Positions 43,699 to 49,929 of a stretch of 64,000 bases of DNA are shown in pieces. The first letter of the stretch is position 1, and each line of letters starts with the position of its first letter. The notes under the pieces are model-generated. The model saw only the letters and a list, made by a program, of their open reading frames with translations, ran no database searches and was not told the DNA's origin. The DNA comes from Actinomadura rayongensis (GTDB lineage: Bacteria > Actinomycetota > Actinomycetes > Streptosporangiales > Streptosporangiaceae): the NCBI RefSeq assembly GCF_009831215.1, contig NZ_WUTW01000001.1, positions 124,001 to 188,000 on the forward strand, in the 5' to 3' direction. The translations under genes were made by a program, and so were the position numbers.

Positions 43699-44289
43699 TT
43701 ACCTTGCCTTGAGCAAGTCGCGCATCGTCGCGATCTCGGCGGTCTGCGTGGTGACGATCGAGGCGGCCAGGGCTCGGGCGGCCGGGTTGGAGCCGGAACG
43801 CTGTTCCGTCTGGGCCATGACGACCGCGCCCCGGTGGTGCTCGATCATCATCGTGAGGAACTTCCGGTCGAACTCCTTGCCGGTGAGTTCGCCGAGGGCC
43901 TTCATGTCCCGGTCGCTCATCATGCCGTCCATCGAGCCGTGGTTCATGGACGGCATGGACGTGGGCTCCTTCCAGGCCGTCAGCCAGCCCGACATCTTGG
44001 CGATCTCCGGGTCCTGGGCCGCGGCGATGCGGGACGCCAGGTCCTTGACCTTCGGCGACGACGCGCGGCGCGCGGCCAGCCCGGCCATCTCCACCGCCTG
44101 CCGATGGTGGGGGATCATCATCTGGGCGAACATGACGTCCTGGGCGTTGTGGGCCGCCGTCGTCGCCGGGGACATGTGCCCCTGCATGTGGCCGGACGGG
44201 TGGGCGGACGGCTTGTCGCCGTCGCCGCAGGCCGTCAGGGTGGCCGCCGCGAGCAGCGGGACGAGGGCAGTCGTCAGAACGCGCTTCAT
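43699..44289 (-). CDS. DUF305 lipoprotein
   Basis: A 196-residue exported lipoprotein: signal peptide with lipobox A-A-T-L-T-A-C (Cys about 21). Two DUF305 repeats follow, each with the metal-binding signature M-M-I-P-H-H-R-Q-A-V and M-M-I-E-H-H-R-G-A-V. The domain is a ferritin-like four-helix bundle often found near copper or silver handling genes. The His/Met-rich linker (S-G-H-M-Q-G-H-M, M-N-H-G-S-M-D-G-M-M) fits metal binding outside the cell. It lies downstream of the DUF6153-like gene in the same direction. Confidence 0.88.
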   Translation of the reverse strand: MKRVLTTALVPLLAAATLTACGDGDKPSAHPSGHMQGHMSPATTAAHNAQDVMFAQMMIPHHRQAVEMAGLAARRASSPKVKDLASRIAAAQDPEIAKMSGWLTAWKEPTSMPSMNHGSMDGMMSDRDMKALGELTGKEFDRKFLTMMIEHHRGAVVMAQTEQRSGSNPAARALAASIVTTQTAEIATMRDLLKAR

Positions 44290-44351
44290 GAGTGGAACCT
44301 TCCGTTGTCCGTGCAGGGCTGATCGGGGGCGCGGTGGCGAACCGCGTCCTC

Positions 44352-44738
44352 CTACAGCCGCAGGACGGCCAACTGGAAGATCGTGCGGGTGGGCGGCGCC
44401 CGCCCGCGCACGTCCGCCCGGGGCTTGGGGCCGCGCGCCGGCGATCGGCCGACGCGCTCCAGCGCGCACCGGCCGAGGGCGGCGAGGACGAACGCGAACA
44501 GCGCCACGAGCAGCCAAAGGCAGACTTCCCCGGCGGGATGGTCGTGCCGGTGCTCCTGCGCCGGGGACGGCTTCTCGTGCTGCGCGTGGGTCGCGTGGAC
44601 GGTCATCGGCCCCGACGCGTCCATCGTGTTGACGGTCACCTGGAAGCCGTGCATCGCCATGAGCCCGGCCAGGAGCAGCACGACCCCGAGGACGCGCAAA
44701 AGGCGCGACCCTCGGCGGCTGCTCGCGGAAATGCTCAT
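44352..44738 (-). CDS. DUF6153-like small membrane protein
   Basis: A 128-residue protein with two hydrophobic segments (residues about 15-32 and 73-92) separated by a His-rich loop (H-A-T-H-A-Q-H, E-H-R-H-D-H). The arrangement matches DUF6153 proteins that accompany DUF305 lipoproteins in actinomycetes. Together they may handle copper at the membrane. ATG 44738 was chosen; a GTG four codons earlier is possible. Confidence 0.65.
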   Translation of the reverse strand: MSISASSRRGSRLLRVLGVVLLLAGLMAMHGFQVTVNTMDASGPMTVHATHAQHEKPSPAQEHRHDHPAGEVCLWLLVALFAFVLAALGRCALERVGRSPARGPKPRADVRGRAPPTRTIFQLAVLRL

Positions 44739-44802
44739 GACGGGCGCCACGCTACCGGCGCCCGGCAGGCCGGGTCACGCCGTAGCGCGCCCTGTGGATA
44801 AC

Positions 44803-44874
44803 CGACCGCGCGCCGGGCACCGACCGCGCGCCGGGCACCGACCGCGCGGCGGGCACCGGCCGCCCGCCGAGCGT
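44803..44874. repeat. 18-bp tandem repeat, four copies
   Basis: CGACCGCGCGCCGGGCAC occurs exactly at 44803-44820 and 44821-44838, with one change at 44839-44856 and a decayed copy at 44857-44874. It fills part of the otherwise empty gap 44739-44971. Confidence 0.85.
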
Positions 44875-44971
44875 CGGCCGCCCGTCAGGCGGGCGGAGAG
44901 GTCGTCGGTTGTGTGCGGGTGTCAGTCGCTCGTCCGGTGGGCTGTGAGGCCGTCCGCCGTGTGGGCCAGTG

Positions 44972-45436
44972 TCAGTTGTTCGTCAGGTGGGCGGGGAAAC
45001 CGCCGGTGGCGACCGGGCCCCAGCGGTCGATGTGGATGCGGAGCAGAGACTTGTTCTGGCGGCGCATGGCGGCTCGGTAGTCGTCCTAGTCGGGGTGCTC
45101 GCCGGAAATCGCGCGGTAGTACTCGACCAGGCCGTCCAGGGCCTCGGGCATGTCGATCACCTCGGCGCGGCCGTCCACCTGGACGTACGGGCCGTTCCAG
45201 TCGTCGGACAGCACGCAGATCGACACGTTCGGCTCGCGTCGGGCGTTCACGATCTTGGCGCGCTCGGGGTAGGTGGACACGACGATCTGGCCTGTCGCGG
45301 TCAGGCCGCAGGTCACCGGGGAGAGCTGCGGGCGTCCGTCGGAGCGGACGGTGGCGAGCAGCCCCCGGTGGCGCGGACGGACGAAGTCCAGCAGTTCCGA
45401 CAGTTCCACCTTGTCGGCGGTGGCCGTCTTCGGCAT
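44972..45436 (-). pseudogene. PPOX-class (F420-dependent-type) oxidoreductase interrupted by an amber stop
   Basis: Codons from ATG 45436 encode a split-barrel pyridoxamine-phosphate-oxidase-like protein (R-G-L-L-A-T-V-R-S-D-G-R-P-Q-L-S-P-V, Y-P-E-R-A-K-I-V-N-A-R-R, Y-V-Q-V-D-G-R-A-E-V). After E-H-P-D, TAG at 45088-45086 replaces the Trp normal in this family. The frame then continues for 37 codons with family sequence (D-D-Y-R-A-A-M-R-R-Q, D-R-W-G-P-V-A-T-G-G-F-P) to TGA at 44972. The 116-residue product would lack the C-terminal strand and helix. This is a recent nonsense mutation, a sequencing error, or stop-codon read-through. Confidence 0.8.
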
Positions 45437-45488
45437 GAGCGGGTCTCCTAGCTCGTTTCGGACTGAGACAGTTCACCGACCAGTTAGG

Positions 45489-45890
45489 TCAGGCGCGGAT
45501 CGTCGGGGTCGGTGTTCGCGCGGGCGTGGCGGACCAGGCGTCCAGCAGCGCGACGAGCCCCGGCGCGGCGTACTCGCGGCGCGCGGCCCGCCGCGTCCGC
45601 CGGGCCGGGCCGGGCTGCGCGAGACCGCGCAGGTACGCGGCGGCCTCGTCCTCCAGCAGCAGCGCACGCGCCAGCGCCTCGACGACCTGCGCGGACGGAC
45701 GCTTCTCCCGTCCCTGCTCCAGCCGGACGTAGTAGTCGGTGCTGACACCCGCCAGCATCGCGACCTCCTCCCGCCGCAGCCCCGGCGTGCGCCGCGTCCC
45801 GGCGGGCATCCCGTGCTGCTCGGACCGCACCAGCGCCCGCCGGGCCCGCAGAAACTCGCCCAGCCGCGGAATGATCCGGTGCTCCGCCAT
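45489..45890 (-). CDS. XRE-family regulator, truncated (lacks MmyB-like ligand domain)
   Basis: A 133-residue protein. The helix-turn-helix of the MmyB-type family is intact (T-P-G-L-R-R-E-E-V-A-M-L-A-G-V-S-T-D-Y-Y-V-R-L-E-Q-G-R). The family normally continues past L-L-D-A-W-x-A-T-P-A into a ligand-binding domain to about 280 residues. Here the sequence ends P-A-R-T-P-T-P-T-I-R-A and that domain is absent. It lies 52 bases upstream of the broken PPOX gene, which such regulators often control. Confidence 0.75.
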   Translation of the reverse strand: MAEHRIIPRLGEFLRARRALVRSEQHGMPAGTRRTPGLRREEVAMLAGVSTDYYVRLEQGREKRPSAQVVEALARALLLEDEAAAYLRGLAQPGPARRTRRAARREYAAPGLVALLDAWSATPARTPTPTIRA

Positions 45891-46057
45891 GCGCCCTACC
45901 TCCCGTGCTCGACCGCCCTCCACCCTAGGAAATCCCGGCAACGGCCGGGTGGCCCCGTCACGCCCACCCATGCCGACCCGGCCTTCACGGGCAACTGCAC
46001 GATCGGCTGGCCCGTCGTGCCCTCGGCTGTCCATCCGGCTCTGGGGCTGCGCGGCCT

Positions 46058-46612
46058 TCAGGTGCCGGGCTCGACGTCCCATTCGTAGTCGAGTTCCCAG
46101 TGGTGGGTCGGCAGCGTCTGTAAGGCGGCTTCCACCGCACGGCCCTCGGCTGTGTAGCCGACGTGCCGGATGACGAAGACGCGCTCGTCGGACGACATCG
46201 TGAAGAAGTCGGCCTCGTCAGTCGTCGGCGGGCGCACGGTGATGTGCTCGGCCATCCGCACCTGCGTGTACCCGAGTTCGGCCATCCGGCTGATCAGGCC
46301 CCCGGCGCCGGTGTTCTGCTGCTCCAAGACCGTGCCTTCTGCGATATCCGCAGGGATGTAGCTGGACGCGATCTGAAGCGGAACGTCGTCCGCGAACATT
46401 CGCCGCGCACGGACGACGACGTCACCGGCGCCGAGAAGGGCGGCGACTTCCGGCGGAGCCTCGGTTCGGTAGATGGTCGATTCGACGCGTGGTGTCATAC
46501 CGAACTCGCGGATCTCGACGTCGAACGGGCCGCCGCCGCCCTGACGCTCGCGGGTCTCCTGCCTGTAGCGCTGCATTGCCCGCCGGGTGATGCGAGGCCG
46601 TGGACTCATCAT
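46058..46612 (-). CDS. UTRA-domain protein without DNA-binding domain (GntR-derived)
   Basis: A 184-residue protein. It begins with a basic segment like the linker of HutC-type GntR regulators (R-P-R-I-T-R-R-A-M-Q-R-Y-R-Q-E-T-R-E) and continues with a UTRA effector domain (V-V-V-R-A-R-R-M-F-A-D-D-V-P-L-Q-I-A-S-S-Y-I-P). The usual N-terminal winged helix is missing and no remnant is seen upstream. ATG 46612 is seven bases after AAGGGG. It may sense a ligand as an anti-regulator of an intact GntR protein. Confidence 0.72.
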   Translation of the reverse strand: MMSPRPRITRRAMQRYRQETRERQGGGGPFDVEIREFGMTPRVESTIYRTEAPPEVAALLGAGDVVVRARRMFADDVPLQIASSYIPADIAEGTVLEQQNTGAGGLISRMAELGYTQVRMAEHITVRPPTTDEADFFTMSSDERVFVIRHVGYTAEGRAVEAALQTLPTHHWELDYEWDVEPGT

Positions 46613-46740
46613 GAACATGCCCCTTCCATGCGCTGTGAGAACACTGCCGATCGGACCACACGAGGCACGTCGATTCCTGCTGCCGGGCGGCGACGGATCT
46701 CTCACCGAAAGGTCCGAAACCAGCGCTCACCCGGCGAGCG

Positions 46741-47271
46741 TTACGGGATCTCGTATTGGAGTTGATAGAGGTGGCCCGCGTTCGCCATGACGGTGGCCTC
46801 GATCGGTCGGTCGTCATCGCTCAGCACGACGCGGAACGTCCGGAGGACGGGAAGGTCGCTGGGGAGTTCCAGTGCCTTGTACTCGCGTTGCGTCGGAACG
46901 CGCGCTGACACGAGGTCGATGGTCTTCCGTGGCGGATAGCCCATCTCGGCCAGCAGGCCGGCCGTGCCGCCACGGATCTTGCGGCGCTCCATCATCGGTG
47001 TGCCCTCGGCGAGATCGAGCGGGTAATAGCAGTCGGCGAGTTCGGCCGGTTCGCCGTCGAGCAGGAGGACCTGGCTGCGCAGCAGGGCCTCGCCGCCGTC
47101 CGGGAGGTCGAACGCCTTCGCAACGTCGGGCGGCGCCTGGACCGGCCCGACGTGCAGCAGCCGACTGCTGCCCTGGTGGCCCTGTTCGGCCGCATAAGTG
47201 ATCCACCTCCACGGCTCGCCGGGCTCGGCGGTGGTGACCGTGGCGGCGGGGCGGATGGTCCGGGGGTTCAT
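46741..47271 (-). CDS. Second UTRA-domain protein without DNA-binding domain
   Basis: A 176-residue protein that is essentially a UTRA domain (L-L-R-S-Q-V-L-L-L-D-G-E-P-A-E-L-A-D-C-Y-Y-P-L-D-L-A-E-G-T). It lacks the winged helix; the N-terminus is 35 residues of unrelated sequence. The start ATG 47271 has no good ribosome site; the frame is open to 47337. It sits between the other HTH-less gene and an intact GntR gene, all on the same strand. Confidence 0.7.
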   Translation of the reverse strand: MNPRTIRPAATVTTAEPGEPWRWITYAAEQGHQGSSRLLHVGPVQAPPDVAKAFDLPDGGEALLRSQVLLLDGEPAELADCYYPLDLAEGTPMMERRKIRGGTAGLLAEMGYPPRKTIDLVSARVPTQREYKALELPSDLPVLRTFRVVLSDDDRPIEATVMANAGHLYQLQYEIP

Positions 47272-47370
47272 AGGTTCGGGATACCCCGCCGTGCGCGCCT
47301 GGCGAACGTCGTCACGGCTTCCGCTTCGGGCGGGCACGGCCGTGTGGTGGCCGTGCCCCGGGTGTGGCGG

Positions 47371-48138
47371 TCAGTCGGGGATCGGGAAGCGGTAGTCGAA
47401 GGTCACCATGTCCGCCCTGATGACGAAGTGCGTGACATCGAGGGGTCCCTCCGCCGTGTGGTAGGTGCGGAAGACTTCGACCACGGGCGTGCCATCGGGG
47501 ATCTCAAGACGGGCTGCTTCCGGGCCGGTCGGCATCCGCGCCTGGATCTCTTCCTGGACGTCCAAGACCGGGGAGACGGCGTTGATGCGCGCGATGTGGC
47601 CGCCCTTGCCCTCGCCCGCGACGAGAGCGGACGACTTCTCGCCGGTCTCCAGCGTGAAGTAGCTGTCCACGGCCTGGTTGATCGTTCCGTCGAGTCGTGT
47701 GATCCGGCGGCGGACGTGGACTTGGTCACCGGCGGCGACGCCCGGCAGCCGGTCCGCGACGAAGTCGGGAGCGGGGACGGTGGCGGTCTCGGTGTCCTGC
47801 TGGACAGTCTTGTCTTGCTTGCCGCCTTCCGCGTCCAGCAGTGCCTTGGGCTCCTGCCCCGCCCAGACCGAGCGGCTGTAGCGCTCGATCCCGTAACGGC
47901 GCGTCGTTGGTCGCTCTCTCACGAAGTTCCCTTTGCCTTGGCGGCTCGTCACGAGACCCTCCTGGCGCAGCCTGCCCAGGGCGAGTCGCACGGTGACGAG
48001 GCTGACGTCGTAGTGGTCGGCGAGTTCCGGCAGGCCGGGAAGTCGATCACCGGGCCGGAGCTCCCCGGAACTGATCTGCGCGCGAAGGTCGTCCGCAATG
48101 CGGACCTGTCGCGAGCGGCTGTCCGTCACGTCGCTCAT
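47371..48138 (-). CDS. GntR-family (HutC-type) transcriptional regulator
   Basis: A 255-residue complete regulator. The N-terminal winged helix is I-A-D-D-L-R-A-Q-I-S-S-G-E-L-R-P-G-D-R-L-P, V-T-V-R-L-A-L-G-R-L-R-Q-E-G-L-V and Q-G-K-G-N-F-V. The C-terminal UTRA domain ends in D-M-V-T-F-D-Y-R-F. ATG 48138 follows AGGA. A pair of matching operators lies 24-80 bases upstream, between this gene and a divergent hypothetical gene. Two HTH-less UTRA genes follow on the same strand. Confidence 0.9.
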   Translation of the reverse strand: MSDVTDSRSRQVRIADDLRAQISSGELRPGDRLPGLPELADHYDVSLVTVRLALGRLRQEGLVTSRQGKGNFVRERPTTRRYGIERYSRSVWAGQEPKALLDAEGGKQDKTVQQDTETATVPAPDFVADRLPGVAAGDQVHVRRRITRLDGTINQAVDSYFTLETGEKSSALVAGEGKGGHIARINAVSPVLDVQEEIQARMPTGPEAARLEIPDGTPVVEVFRTYHTAEGPLDVTHFVIRADMVTFDYRFPIPD

Positions 48139-48161
48139 GCATCTGATCCTATGTGGCGCTG

Positions 48162-48218
48162 TTGGTCTGTTTACAGAGTTGAGGTCATCGTGCTTCCATA
48201 ACTCTGTCAACAGACCAA
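48162..48218. promoter_or_regulatory. Paired GntR-type operators in a large inverted repeat
   Basis: TTGGTCTGTTTACAGAGTT (48162-48180) is inverted as AACTCTGTCAACAGACCAA (48200-48218), 18 of 19 bases matching, with 19 bases between. Each arm contains its own small palindrome (CTGT-TT-ACAG and CTGT-CA-ACAG). The site starts 24 bases before the GntR start codon and lies in the divergent intergenic region, so autoregulation and control of the gene at 48309 are likely. Confidence 0.65.
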
Positions 48219-48308
48219 CAGACTGTCCGCGCGTGGTGACTTTGCGTGCCGATCTCCGGGTTGCGCGTGATTCCGCCAGGGCCGGGCTGACGCAGGGAGA
48301 CGCATGCC

Positions 48309-48929
48309 ATGACTGTTCGAGAGCCGTCCGGCCAAGGCGTGGCCGCCGGGCGGTGGGGGCTGGTGCCGTGGATCACGGCGTGGTCGTCGGAGGAGGCGCT
48401 GCCGCGTCAGGTGGTCGTCCGGGGGCGGGGGATCGGGTACGCGGACGAGACGCGTGCCGACCGTGATGTGGACGGCGTGTTGTGGGGTCGGAACATCACT
48501 AGTCCGGGGCAGGGGACTCCGCTGTTCAAGGCCGTCCATCCCGTGCGGCAGCGCCGTGCGATGCGCGAGGTGCTGTGCCAGGTGTGCGGTGCGCCGTGCC
48601 GCAGGGACGCCGTGTGGTTGTTGTCGGCGGACGAGTACGCGTTCGGGCCGTGGCCCGCGCCCATCCACACGGTGCAGCCTCCGTTGTGTCCGGAGTGCGT
48701 GGCGGGGCCGGTGCGGTTGTGTCCGCACTTTCGGCGCGGGCATGTGCTGGTCCGGGCGCGGCGGTTCTCGCTGGCCGGGGTCGGCGGGATGTTGTACCGG
48801 AGGACGCCGTGGGGGCCGCGGGCCGTCGAGCGCACCACCGTGCGGTACGGCGACCCGGAGATCCGCTGGATGGTGGCCGGTCAGCTCATCACGACCTTGT
48901 ACGAGTACACCGTCGCTCGCGACGAGTGA
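48309..48929 (+). CDS. Hypothetical protein with zinc-ribbon-like cysteines
   Basis: A 206-residue protein. Two cysteine pairs, C-Q-V-C-G-A-P-C and L-C-P-E-C with a further C-P-H, suggest a zinc ribbon around residues 90-145. The rest has no recognised motif and no membrane segment. It is divergent from the GntR regulator and shares its operator region, so it is probably a regulated target. Function unknown. Confidence 0.65.
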   Translation: MTVREPSGQGVAAGRWGLVPWITAWSSEEALPRQVVVRGRGIGYADETRADRDVDGVLWGRNITSPGQGTPLFKAVHPVRQRRAMREVLCQVCGAPCRRDAVWLLSADEYAFGPWPAPIHTVQPPLCPECVAGPVRLCPHFRRGHVLVRARRFSLAGVGGMLYRRTPWGPRAVERTTVRYGDPEIRWMVAGQLITTLYEYTVARDE

Positions 48930-48977
48930 CGCGTCTCGGCGGGTGCGGTCTTCGGCCGCCGCAGGTCGGCTCGTCGG

Positions 48978-49883
48978 TCAGGAGGTGATGTCGCGGGTGC
49001 GGAAGCGGCGGACGGCGAGGGCCAGGAAGATCAGGGCGTAGGTCAGGGAGAGGGACGCGCCCTTCGCCATGCCCGTCCAGACGATGTCGGGTTGCAGGAC
49101 GTCCATCCACGCGTACATCCAGTGGGTGGGGAGGAAGTCGCGCCAGGAGCCCAGGGCGGTGACCGCGTCGAGGATGTTGCTGACGATCACCAGCCCTACC
49201 GCGCCGCCTACTGCCCCCAGGGGTGAGTCTGTTGTCACTGAGAGCAGGAAGGCCAGGGCCGCTACTACCAGTTGGCTGATCAGGGCGTAGGCGACGATCA
49301 GGGCCATCCGGTTCAGGGCCGGGGCGGTGGCCAGGGTGCGGCCGGTCAGGAGGGTGACCGGGCCCCAGCCGAAGGCGACCGTGCCGGCCAGCAGGGACAT
49401 TGCGGGGAGGGTGATGACGGCGGCTGTCGCGTAGCTCAGGGCTATGGCGAACTTCTGGCGGAGGAGGCGGACTCGGGGGACTGGGGCCGCGAGGAGGTAG
49501 CGCAGGGATGACCAGCCCGCCTCGCTTGCCACGGTGTCGCCGCAGAACAGGGCCACCGCTACTACCAGCAGGAAGCCTGAGGAGACGAACAGGGCGAAGA
49601 GGGCGAAGTTCAGGGCGCTTGTTGTCGCTACGTCCACCAGGCCGGGGGCATTGTTGTCGGGGCCCGGGTCGCCGCCCAGCTTGAACGCCAGCACGAGGAT
49701 CCACGGCAGGACGAGCAGGATCCCGAACGTCACCAGCGTGCGCCGCCGCCGGAACTGCCGGACGGCCTCCACCCGCAGCGGCAGCGTTCGGCGCGGGTCG
49801 TAGCCCGGGGCGCTGCCGTCCCGGCCGGGCGAGCCGGGGCGCGGCGTGTCCTCGGCCGCGTTCGGGACCGCGACGTCGGTCAT
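48978..49883 (-). CDS. ABC transporter permease
   Basis: A 301-residue ABC-2-type permease with six hydrophobic segments. The first follows R-R-R-R-T-L-V-T-F-G-I-L-L-V-L-P-W, and the motif S-E-A-G-W-S-S-L-R-Y-L-L-A-A-P-V-P-R is typical of ABC-2 permeases. ATG 49883 follows AGGAGG. It starts 46 bases after the hydrolase-ATPase fusion gene, whose ATPase domain should be its partner. Substrate unknown. Confidence 0.88.
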   Translation of the reverse strand: MTDVAVPNAAEDTPRPGSPGRDGSAPGYDPRRTLPLRVEAVRQFRRRRTLVTFGILLVLPWILVLAFKLGGDPGPDNNAPGLVDVATTSALNFALFALFVSSGFLLVVAVALFCGDTVASEAGWSSLRYLLAAPVPRVRLLRQKFAIALSYATAAVITLPAMSLLAGTVAFGWGPVTLLTGRTLATAPALNRMALIVAYALISQLVVAALAFLLSVTTDSPLGAVGGAVGLVIVSNILDAVTALGSWRDFLPTHWMYAWMDVLQPDIVWTGMAKGASLSLTYALIFLALAVRRFRTRDITS

Positions 49884-49929
49884 TTCGCCTCCTGGCGGTC
49901 GGTTAGGACGGAACCATGGGCTGCCGTGC

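Noticed and set aside
43642..44632. Plus-strand genes opposite the DUF305 lipoprotein
   Set aside because: They mirror the DUF305 coding strand; the real gene has the lipobox and both H-H motifs.
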